NCBI GenBank assembly: GCA_900551925.1
Contig: URXR01000046.1
Location: 1 to 9,710, forward strand
Length of the DNA stretch: 9,710 nt
Reading direction: 5' to 3'
Source of the DNA: an uncultured Mycoplasmatota bacterium
GTDB lineage: Bacteria; Bacillota_I; Bacilli_A; RF39; UBA660
Made by a program: the position numbers and the translations under genes. Below the pieces are notes generated by a model. The model was not told where the DNA came from and did not search any database. It was given only the letters and a program-made list of their open reading frames with translations. Shown one piece after another: positions 1 to 6,035 of the stretch. How positions within the stretch are numbered: position 1 is the stretch's first letter; each line of letters begins with the position of its first letter.

Positions 1-17
1 AAAATTTATTAATAAGA

Positions 18-43
18 AAACCTCTAGAAAAATCTAGGGGTTT
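18..43 (-). terminator. Intrinsic terminator after the PBP gene
   Basis: Bases 21-28 (CCTCTAGA) pair with 33-40 (TCTAGGGG) with one G-U pair, extended by three A-T pairs, around a four-base loop. Read on the minus strand, the stem is followed by a T-rich run (TTTTCTTATT). It lies about 27 bases beyond the PBP stop codon and probably ends the recU-PBP transcript. Confidence 0.8.
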
Positions 44-69
44 GTCTACACTCTGAGGATAAATTAAAT

Positions 70-2874
70 TTATCCTATATTTACAGTTGTTCTAGCTTCT
101 TCGGATTTTCCATCATATGTTACTGTGTATACTACTGTATAAGTTCCGATTTCAGCAGTATCTATTTCTGATACTTCCTCGCCATCAGCATTATATATGA
201 CATGGCTTACGGATGCTTCTGCTGTTACATCAACACCATTTTCATAGACGGTAAATGGTTTTTCATTTGGAGTAAAGACGCCTCCAATAGTAATATCCAC
301 GGATGATTCAACATTGCTAGTAATTTCTATATCTTGACTTAATGTTTTACTTATTCCAGAACTCATATTAGATGTTGAATTTTTAAATGAAGTTCTTACT
401 GTATAAGTTCCAAATGGATTTGAACCGGAGTAGGTGTAACTAGTATTAGAAGTGAATCCTAAGGTTTGACCATTTAGATATACATAGTAACCAAAGGCTC
501 CAAGAGTACTACTGGTACCACTTGGTTTTTCAGCAGCATTCCATGAGATAGTTACAACACCATTAGCATATTTTAAAGTTAAACCACTTGGATTTGATAA
601 AGTTTTGTATGTTGTTGAGGTTTCAGTAGGTTCAGTACCACGTTTAAATAGTTCAGTAACGACCATACTACTTGGAGTAGTATCGCTAGCAAGTTTTTCA
701 GTACCACGTTCTAGTTTTACTCTAACGACACTAGAAGGTTTAGTCCATTTATCATTATTGTTATCAAAGACAGCTTTGGCTAGAGCAGTATATAAACCAT
801 TTCTTTGGTTAACCATTTCATATTGATGTAAGTAGACTCCAGCTTCATTTTTTGCGTATCCGGTCCACATTGCTAAGGAAATCGTTGGAGTGTAGCCTGC
901 TATCAAACCATCTGAGGTTGCATCATAAGCATATCCATATTTTTCTCTAGTTGCTTCATCATAGTTAGTTGTTCCAGTTTTCATAGCAAATTCATCTGTT
1001 GTTGTACTATTTATTCCGGTATCTTCACCAACATCTTTAAGAACATCAGTAATCATATAAGCAGTGGCATCACTCATAGCTTTTTCGCCTTCAGATGAGA
1101 ATTCTATTTCTTCTTCGGAATCTCTTAGAATAATTTTATTAACTGAATATGGTTCGTAATAAGTACCACCATTACTAAAGGCAGCATAAGCTCCGGCAAG
1201 TTGTAGTGGTGAAGTACCATTAAAGGCTCCAAGGGAATGAGCTTCATGTAAGTAACCATTAGAATCAATTTCTGGAGTTATTCCTAAAGTAGTTACAAAG
1301 TCTTTTATTTTATCATTATCAACAGATTGGAATGTTTTTACTGCTGGAACATTACGAGAATCTGATAGAGCATATCTTAAAGAAATGTTGCCTAAATATT
1401 GACCGTCATAGTTAACGATTTTATCGCTTTGTCCAGTGTATGACCAAGGTTCATCATCTAAGATGTGTCCAGTAGACCAATCATTGTATTCAATAGCTGG
1501 TCCATAGTCAAATAGTGGTTTAGCGGTCGAACCTATTTGTCTCGAGATATCAGTTGCATAACTAAAGGTTCGTTCACCAGTTCTATTACGACCAGCACCG
1601 ACAGCAATAATTTTTCCGGTGCTACTTTCTATGGCAACAGCGCCACCTTGGATAGTACTATTAATCCAGTCGTAGGTTTTTCCTTTGAATACTGCATTGA
1701 CACTATTTTGTTTTTCAGTATCCATATTAGTATAGATTAACATTGGAGTAACGTAAGGATCCATACCAGTTTTATTTATAATTTCATCTACTACTAAATC
1801 AATATAATCTTGATAAACACTAGCAGATGTTCCAGATTCGTTAACTAATAAATCTTCTACGTCAGTAGCTTCTGCTATAGCTTTTTCTTCTTCAGTTATA
1901 TATCCATGTCTAACCATTAAGGATAGAACTGTTGAACGTCTTTCGGCAGCAGCATCAGGATCGATATAAGGATCATAAGCTCCTGGAGCTTGGAATAGGC
2001 CGGCGATTAGTGAAGCTTCTGCTAAGTTTAGTTCGTTAGCGTGTTTTCCAAAATAAGTTTGTGATGCTTGTTCAACTCCGTAAGAGTTACTACCTAAGAA
2101 AGGTTCATTAACATAGTATTCGATGATTTCTTGTTTGGTAAAGGCACGTTCTATTTTGAAAATTGATAAATAAATATCAGTGAATTTTCTAATTATACCT
2201 TTGATACCACTGGCTTCACGAGAAGTGAAATTGTTTTTTGCAACTTGCATTGTTAAGGTAGAGCCTCCACCAGCATCTGAGGCTCCAGCTAGTTGACCTA
2301 GAACAGCTTTAGCAAATCTTGGGGCATCGAAACCATTGTGTTGGAAGAATCTTGAGTCTTCTGTTGCTACAATAGCATCTACTAAAACATTTGGTAATTC
2401 ATCATATTCTAACTTTTCTCTTTTTTCACTACCTAAAGTAGCAACTGTTTCATTTTTATTATCATAAATGATGGTAGTTTCATTTCTTTCTAATTTTTCA
2501 ATATCAAAGTCTGGCGAAGAAATAATTACAATGATGAAAAAGATAATAAATAAGAGAATACCAATTATACCGATTAGTAAGATTATCATAAAAGCATTTT
2601 TAGCTTTTTTTCTTTTTTTGCTGCCAACTGGATATTTATCAATAGTTCTAACTAACCAAATCATAAGTAAATAGATAATAGTGAACGCTAGAGCAATCCA
2701 GATTCCAAAAACAAAAATACTTATTACAAAAAATATTAGTGCTGTTACGATAATAAATCCTAGCATCAGTTTGGAAAGTGGTTTTGGTGGTTTATTATTC
2801 ATAGCGTTTACTTTATTTTTTATTTTTTGATGATTAGGATTCTTTTTCTTTATTTTAATCTTTTTTAGTTTCAT
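70..2874 (-). CDS. Class A penicillin-binding protein (glycosyltransferase/transpeptidase), PBP1A type
   Basis: This bifunctional enzyme polymerises lipid II into glycan strands and cross-links the peptides outside the membrane. Its 934 residues begin with a Lys-rich cytoplasmic tail (1-34). Hydrophobic segments follow at about 36-57, 58-75 and 95-119. The GT51 domain (about 130-330) shows EDSRFFQHNG (E172 catalytic), GGGSTLTMQ (202-210), RKFTD (229-233) and the KIERAFTKQEIIEYYVN helix. The transpeptidase (about 405-705) has S449-T-A-K452, S506-R-N508 and K632-T-G-T-T. A fibronectin type III-like domain (about 757-846) and an Ig-like beta domain (about 850-934) form the C-terminus; a C-terminal FN3 is known from Bacillus PBP1. 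The start is fixed by GGAGG at 2885-2881 and by the ATGA overlap with the recU stop, which implies translational coupling. Odd points are Asp at the usual second Glu of GT51, the extra membrane hairpin, and no Arg in the N-terminal tail. Class is certain; the exact paralogue (ponA or pbpF type) is not. Confidence 0.96.
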   Translation of the reverse strand: MKLKKIKIKKKNPNHQKIKNKVNAMNNKPPKPLSKLMLGFIIVTALIFFVISIFVFGIWIALAFTIIYLLMIWLVRTIDKYPVGSKKRKKAKNAFMIILLIGIIGILLFIIFFIIVIISSPDFDIEKLERNETTIIYDNKNETVATLGSEKREKLEYDELPNVLVDAIVATEDSRFFQHNGFDAPRFAKAVLGQLAGASDAGGGSTLTMQVAKNNFTSREASGIKGIIRKFTDIYLSIFKIERAFTKQEIIEYYVNEPFLGSNSYGVEQASQTYFGKHANELNLAEASLIAGLFQAPGAYDPYIDPDAAAERRSTVLSLMVRHGYITEEEKAIAEATDVEDLLVNESGTSASVYQDYIDLVVDEIINKTGMDPYVTPMLIYTNMDTEKQNSVNAVFKGKTYDWINSTIQGGAVAIESSTGKIIAVGAGRNRTGERTFSYATDISRQIGSTAKPLFDYGPAIEYNDWSTGHILDDEPWSYTGQSDKIVNYDGQYLGNISLRYALSDSRNVPAVKTFQSVDNDKIKDFVTTLGITPEIDSNGYLHEAHSLGAFNGTSPLQLAGAYAAFSNGGTYYEPYSVNKIILRDSEEEIEFSSEGEKAMSDATAYMITDVLKDVGEDTGINSTTTDEFAMKTGTTNYDEATREKYGYAYDATSDGLIAGYTPTISLAMWTGYAKNEAGVYLHQYEMVNQRNGLYTALAKAVFDNNNDKWTKPSSVVRVKLERGTEKLASDTTPSSMVVTELFKRGTEPTETSTTYKTLSNPSGLTLKYANGVVTISWNAAEKPSGTSSTLGAFGYYVYLNGQTLGFTSNTSYTYSGSNPFGTYTVRTSFKNSTSNMSSGISKTLSQDIEITSNVESSVDITIGGVFTPNEKPFTVYENGVDVTAEASVSHVIYNADGEEVSEIDTAEIGTYTVVYTVTYDGKSEEARTTVNIG

Positions 2875-3422
2875 AATATACCTCCATATTTATTTATGAT
2901 TTCTAAGTAATCTACTTTGGGTTGTAGTTTGTCTTTTATTAGGTATCCTTTAGTTTTAAAATAGTCATGAGGGATTGATTTTCTAGTTTTAGTTTTTATA
3001 AAGTTTAAAAAATCAGTTCCAAAAAGTAGATAGGTTTCATTTAATCTAGTAAATCTTACTATTAAAAAACAAATTCCTTGATGATTTATAACATTTTCTA
3101 TATGTTTTATTTGATGGGGATGAATATTATTTAAAGGAAAGGAAGTTTTATTTTTAGTTTCTTTAGCTTCGAAATCAATATATTTTCCTTGATATAGACC
3201 GTTGTAATCAGTAGTTGATGGTTTTTCAAAATAAGCATTTACAATCTTTTCATTTATTTGTTTTACAACTTTAATAGGAGTAGGTTTTTTATAAATTACC
3301 GCGATATTATTCTCTAAGTAGTATTGGTTAGATTCATTTAGTTCTGATTCTAAGGTCATGCCGCGATTACCATACTCTTTATATTTTTGTTTCTTTTTAA
3401 TGTTGTTTGGGTATTTTATCAA
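2871..3422 (-). CDS. recU: Holliday junction resolvase RecU
   Basis: RecU cleaves four-way DNA junctions during recombination and chromosome segregation, working after RecA and RuvAB in Bacillota. The 183-residue protein has the family landmarks: N-terminal MIKYPN, NRGMTLESELNESNQYY (19-35), KKPTPI (45-50), STTDYNG (69-75) and YIDFEAKETKNKTSFPL (81-97). D72, E85 and K87 match the metal-binding nuclease centre of Bacillus RecU. The start is TTG: the MI(K/R)YPN opening is conserved in the family, an in-frame TGA stands two codons upstream (3428-3426), and GGTGAT at 3433-3428 is a suitable ribosome site. The linker between MIKYPN and NRGMTL is shorter than in B. subtilis, which explains the slightly short length. 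The TGA stop overlaps the PBP ATG (ATGA), so the pair is an operon, as in Bacillus recU-ponA. Confidence 0.96.
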   Translation of the reverse strand: MIKYPNNIKKKQKYKEYGNRGMTLESELNESNQYYLENNIAVIYKKPTPIKVVKQINEKIVNAYFEKPSTTDYNGLYQGKYIDFEAKETKNKTSFPLNNIHPHQIKHIENVINHQGICFLIVRFTRLNETYLLFGTDFLNFIKTKTRKSIPHDYFKTKGYLIKDKLQPKVDYLEIINKYGGIL

Positions 3423-3427
3423 AATTC

Positions 3428-3433
3428 ATCACC
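3428..3433 (-). promoter_or_regulatory. Ribosome binding site that supports the recU TTG start
   Basis: GGTGAT on the minus strand, five bases before TTG at 3422. It can pair with AUCACC near the 16S rRNA 3' end. An ATG at 3429-3427 lies within and just after this element but is in another frame and opens only a ten-codon ORF, so it is not the recU start. Confidence 0.5.
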
Positions 3434-3441
3434 ATACTAGA

Positions 3442-3470
3442 ATTATACTATATTTTTCAAAAAATTTCTA
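3442..3470 (-). promoter_or_regulatory. Candidate promoter for recU-PBP
   Basis: A perfect TATAAT (3447-3442) lies 17 bases after TAGAAA (3470-3465, four of six matches to TTGACA). The predicted start near 3435 would leave a leader of only about 13 bases holding the GGTGAT site. A TTGACA at 3484-3479 is too far from this -10 (31 bases) to be its partner. Confidence 0.5.
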
Positions 3471-3507
3471 TCTATTTATGTCAAATATTATATTTTTAAA
3501 AAATGTC

Positions 3508-3536
3508 TTGGTAATTAGGTGTCAACAATGTAAAAT
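3508..3536 (+). promoter_or_regulatory. Possible upstream promoter for the MurF-like gene
   Basis: TTGGTA (3508-3513) and TAAAAT (3531-3536) are separated by 17 bases. The match is weaker than that of the promoter at 3555-3583. In such AT-rich DNA it may be chance. Confidence 0.25.
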
Positions 3537-3554
3537 GATGGTAAAATAAAAATC

Positions 3555-3583
3555 TTGAAAAAGTTTGAAAAAGATTATATACT
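3555..3583 (+). promoter_or_regulatory. Promoter of the MurF-like gene
   Basis: TTGAAA (3555-3560) and TATACT (3578-3583) are spaced by exactly 17 bases, each matching five of six positions of the vegetative sigma consensus. Transcription would start near 3590, about 33 bases before the ATG. The promoter diverges from that of recU-PBP. Confidence 0.65.
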
Positions 3584-3622
3584 GATATTGCTATTAAAAA
3601 TAATATTTGTAGGTGATGATTT

Positions 3623-5098
3623 ATGATGGCAATAAGTAAATTTTTAAAAGGAATTAGTAGAAGAATTAAAAGAGTTATAAACAAGATTAGTAATGGCTTA
3701 ACTTTAAAGAAGATTTGTAATTATATTGACATAGATGTTCCTAAAGAGTATAAAAAGGAACAAAATAAGTTATTAAATGGTTTTTCATGTAATGCTAAGA
3801 GAATAAAAAAAGATGGGGCTTTTTTTATAGTTACTTATGGGATGACTTCAAAAAAAGTAAAAGCTCAACAAGCTTATTTAGGTGGTGCTAAATATATTTT
3901 TAGTAATAAAGAGTATTTTTTAGATGATGGTAGAAAAATACCTTATATTTATGTAGAAAATCCTAATAAAGCTTATCAAGAAGTATGTAAAGCTCTTTTT
4001 GATAAGTATGATATAAAAGTAGTAGCGGTAACAGGAAGCGTTGGAAAAACTACTACTAAGGATATGATTTATCAGGTAATAAGTCAAAAATATAAAACTA
4101 TTAAAAATATGGGTAATTTTAATCAAATTGGTACTCTTAGCGAGGTTATTTTGAAGTTAAATAATAGTTATGAATATTATGTTCAGGAAATGGGTGCGGG
4201 AATAAATGATCTTAAAATTCTTTCTTATATGTCCTATATTTTAAAACCTTATGTAGCAGTTATTACTAATATTGGTTCTTCTCATTTAGAAATTTATAAA
4301 ACTAAAGAAAATTTAATCACTTTAAAAACGGGAATTGAGGATTATCTTAGAGAAGATGGATATGTTTTAGTAAATGGTGATGATGAAAGTTTGGCAAATC
4401 ATAAGTTTAAACATAAAGTTAGATATTATGGTTTAAATAAGAAAAATGATTATTATGCCGATAATATAAATATTAAAGGGGTAAGTATGACTTTTGATAT
4501 TGTCGATAAGATTTTAGATAATAGATTTACTATTACTCTTGATTTGTTAGGAGAACATAATATTTATAATGTTTTAGTTTCTTATGCTACAGGAAAGATA
4601 GCAGGCCTTAGTGATGAAGAAATTATCTTGGGATTAAAATCGTTTAAAACAACAGGAATAAGACAAAATTATGTAAAAATAAATGGTTATAATTTATTTA
4701 TTGATTGTTATAATGCGGCTCCAGCATCAGTTAAAAATGCTCTTAAAGTAGTTAAGGATATAGAAGTAGAAAATGGAAATAAAAAAATAGCAGTTTTAGG
4801 AGATATGTTAGAACTTGGTAAGGATGAAATAGATCTTCATAGAGAAATTGGGAAAGTAATAAAAGATTATGATATTGATTATTTATTTTGTTATGGTGCT
4901 CTTAGCAAATATATAGCGGATGAAGCAAAAAGAGCAGGGGTAAAAACGATTTATAGTGATGATAAAGAGGTTATTGTAAAAGAAGTTAAAAAGGCTATGA
5001 AACAAGGAGATTTAATTCTGTTTAAAGCTAGTAATGGAATGAATTTACCGGAAATTATTGATAAGTTATTTAAAACAGAGTTTTCAAAAAAGAAATAA
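3623..5098 (+). CDS. murF: MurF-like Mur ligase (probable UDP-MurNAc-tripeptide-D-Ala-D-Ala ligase)
   Basis: MurF adds D-Ala-D-Ala to UDP-MurNAc-tripeptide in the cytoplasm using ATP. The 491-residue protein shows the Mur ligase fold: a loose N-terminal substrate domain (about 25-130), P-loop TGSVGKTTTK (137-146), GNFNQIGT (164-171), QEMGAG (188-193), TNIGSSHLE (215-223), a lysine at about 235 in the position of the carbamylated Lys, LLGEHNIYN (308-316), DCYNAAPASV (361-370) and VLGDMLELG (391-399). The last three are typical of MurF rather than MurC, MurD or MurE. Differences from textbook MurF are YNAAP for YNANP, EMGAGINDLK where EMGxxxxGEI is usual, and an unclear DSR motif in domain 1. 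About 24 extra basic, amphipathic residues precede the catalytic part (MAISKFLKGISRRIKRVINK). AGGTGATG at 3611-3618 serves the ATG; ATG at 3626 is an alternative. It may be the only MurF or a paralogue with another substrate. Confidence 0.85.
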   Translation: MMAISKFLKGISRRIKRVINKISNGLTLKKICNYIDIDVPKEYKKEQNKLLNGFSCNAKRIKKDGAFFIVTYGMTSKKVKAQQAYLGGAKYIFSNKEYFLDDGRKIPYIYVENPNKAYQEVCKALFDKYDIKVVAVTGSVGKTTTKDMIYQVISQKYKTIKNMGNFNQIGTLSEVILKLNNSYEYYVQEMGAGINDLKILSYMSYILKPYVAVITNIGSSHLEIYKTKENLITLKTGIEDYLREDGYVLVNGDDESLANHKFKHKVRYYGLNKKNDYYADNINIKGVSMTFDIVDKILDNRFTITLDLLGEHNIYNVLVSYATGKIAGLSDEEIILGLKSFKTTGIRQNYVKINGYNLFIDCYNAAPASVKNALKVVKDIEVENGNKKIAVLGDMLELGKDEIDLHREIGKVIKDYDIDYLFCYGALSKYIADEAKRAGVKTIYSDDKEVIVKEVKKAMKQGDLILFKASNGMNLPEIIDKLFKTEFSKKK

Positions 5099-5107
5099 AA
5101 GTAAGTA

Positions 5108-5155
5108 AGAAAAAATCTAGTTTTGTCGAAAGTGATGAAATTTAGATTTTTTTTT
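5108..5155 (+). terminator. Intrinsic terminator of the MurF-like gene
   Basis: AAAAAATCTA (5110-5119) pairs with TAGATTTTTT (5143-5152). An inner TTTT/GAAA extension sits behind a mismatch, and the hairpin runs into nine T (5147-5155). It starts about ten bases after the stop codon. The stem is AT-rich, so read-through into gpsB is possible. Confidence 0.65.
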
Positions 5156-5156
5156 G

Positions 5157-5162
5157 TATAAT
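5157..5162 (+). promoter_or_regulatory. Possible -10 element ahead of the small ORF
   Basis: A perfect TATAAT directly follows the terminator T-run. The best -35 is ATGAAA (5135-5140, spacing 16), inside the terminator hairpin and only a moderate match. If used, transcription would start near 5169, almost on the ribosome site of the small ORF. Confidence 0.3.
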
Positions 5163-5177
5163 TATAGTGGTGATAAT

Positions 5178-5276
5178 ATGAATAGGGATACAACGTGTTT
5201 TTTATTAGGAGATATGATAAAACAGACAAAGTCTTTGAAGGTAGAAATTAACTATCATTTTATAAATAAGAATTGA
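5178..5276 (+). CDS. Possible 32-residue small protein or leader peptide
   Basis: An ATG preceded three bases upstream by GGTGAT (5169-5174), the same site type as at recU, the MurF-like gene and gpsB, opens 32 codons ending in TGA. The product starts MNRDTTCFLLGDMIKQ and ends NYHFINKN. It has no membrane segment or motif I recognise. It fills most of the gap between the terminator and the gpsB promoter, and its stop codon lies within the TTGACA of that promoter. It may be a real small gene, a leader, a remnant of a lost gene or a chance frame; only the ribosome site and the upstream TATAAT favour a real gene. Confidence 0.3.
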   Translation: MNRDTTCFLLGDMIKQTKSLKVEINYHFINKN

Positions 5277-5301
5277 CAAATAGAGACTTTTTTTTTAGAA
5301 T
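5273..5301 (+). promoter_or_regulatory. Promoter of gpsB (and probably rnpB)
   Basis: A perfect TTGACA (5273-5278) and TAGAAT (5296-5301) are separated by 17 bases, with a T-run in the spacer. Transcription would start near 5308, about 19 bases before the gpsB GTG. As no convincing promoter lies just before the RNase P RNA, this one may drive both. Confidence 0.75.
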
Positions 5302-5326
5302 ATAAGTAGTAAAGGTTGGTGATTAG

Positions 5327-5662
5327 GTGAACCAAAATAATTTAAATCTTACTCAAGATGACATTTTAGAAAAAGAGTTTAAGATAGATACTAGAGGATA
5401 TCGTTTAAAAGAAGTAGATCAATTTTTGGATTTAATTATTCAAGATTATGGAACTTTTATCGATGTTATAAAAAAGCAAGAATTAGAAAAAGATAAACTT
5501 ACAGAAGAAGTTATCAGACTAAAAAAACAACTTAGGGATGCTAATGTTAATATGGAAATAGCTAAAGCTTCTTCTGGTAATAATGCTAATGTTAATAATG
5601 TGGATATTTTAAAAAGAATTTCTAATTTAGAAAAAGTTATTTTTGGAAATAAGGATGAGTGA
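5327..5662 (+). CDS. gpsB: Cell division adaptor GpsB
   Basis: GpsB is a DivIVA-family cytoplasmic adaptor that docks class A PBPs and other wall proteins at the septum and sidewall. The 111-residue protein starts with the DivIVA-like domain: DILEKEFKIDTRGYRLKEVDQFLDLIIQDY (12-41), then a coiled coil (about 42-75), a low-complexity Asn/Ala linker (about 76-91) and the C-terminal trimerisation helix DILKRISNLEKVIFG (93-107). Y25, D31 and D35, which line the PBP-binding groove in Bacillus GpsB, are conserved at the same positions. The start is GTG: a TAG lies directly before it in frame, no downstream ATG precedes the domain, and GGTGAT (5318-5323) is three bases away. The gene ends in three consecutive in-frame stops (TGA TAA TAG), the last two already inside the RNase P RNA. 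Confidence 0.95.
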   Translation: MNQNNLNLTQDDILEKEFKIDTRGYRLKEVDQFLDLIIQDYGTFIDVIKKQELEKDKLTEEVIRLKKQLRDANVNMEIAKASSGNNANVNNVDILKRISNLEKVIFGNKDE

Positions 5663-6014
5663 TAATAGTATTTTAGGCAAACGCTGCTAGGAATAGTAGA
5701 GGAAAGTCCATGCTCACAAAAGCTGCGATGCTTTTAGTGTTTGTGCTAAGGGAAAAAATAACCTTAGGGAGAGTAATCTTACGGCTTCGAATAGACCTAA
5801 GTCTTTAGATATGGTCTTAGTAGATATAAAAGTGCCATAGTGACGATGCACATTAGAAATAGTGTGAGTGGAACGAGGTAAACCCCGCAAGTGAGAAACC
5901 CAAATTATGGTAGGGGAGCTTTAACAAGGGAACTGAACTTTAGTTAAGGATCGAAAGATAGATAAATGTTTGCCACCTTTTTAGGTACAGAACATGGCTT
6001 ATTAAATGCTATTA
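5663..6014 (+). ncRNA. rnpB: RNase P RNA, type B (Bacillus type)
   Basis: This is the catalytic RNA that removes 5' leaders from tRNA precursors. It contains the conserved core AGAGGAAAGTCCATGCTC (5698-5715), AGTGCCATAGTGACGATG after 5830, GAGAAACCC (5893-5901) with GGTAGGGG (5909-5916), GATAGATAAATGTTTGCC near 5960, and ACAGAACATGGCTTA (5987-6001). These follow the type B pattern of Bacillus rather than type A. Ends come from helix P1: 5663-5673 pairs with 6004-6014 around AATAGTATTT/AAATGCTATT with one wobble. The length, about 352 bases, is shorter than the roughly 400 of B. subtilis; the P19 region is reduced to ACCT-TTTT-AGGT (5975-5986). It begins at the base after the gpsB stop, so it is probably cut from a shared transcript. 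A T-rich run (6015-6024) after P1 may help termination. Confidence 0.96.
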
Positions 6015-6035
6015 TTTTTTATTTAGAGGTGTGAT

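Noticed and set aside
605..2674. Three plus-strand ORFs of 67-73 codons inside the PBP gene (605-826, 1537-1740, 2468-2674)
   Set aside because: They are antisense to a well-supported gene with intact catalytic motifs, and I recognise no protein family in them.
3479..3484. TTGACA on the minus strand upstream of recU as a -35 box
   Set aside because: The nearest TATAAT is 31 bases away and nothing like a -10 lies at 16-18 bases.
3358..3684. ORFs at 3358-3549 (plus) and 3496-3684 (minus) across the divergent intergenic region
   Set aside because: They overlap recU or the MurF-like start and the promoters between them, and their translations are AT-driven runs of Phe, Leu, Ile and Asn without motifs.
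3920..5229. Minus-strand ORFs at 3920-4126 and 4951-5229
   Set aside because: They are antisense to the MurF-like gene and its terminator. The sequences look like random AT-rich translation.
5661..5666. GATAAT as a -10 box for rnpB
   Set aside because: It would start transcription near 5673, losing the 5' strand of helix P1, and no acceptable -35 lies upstream.
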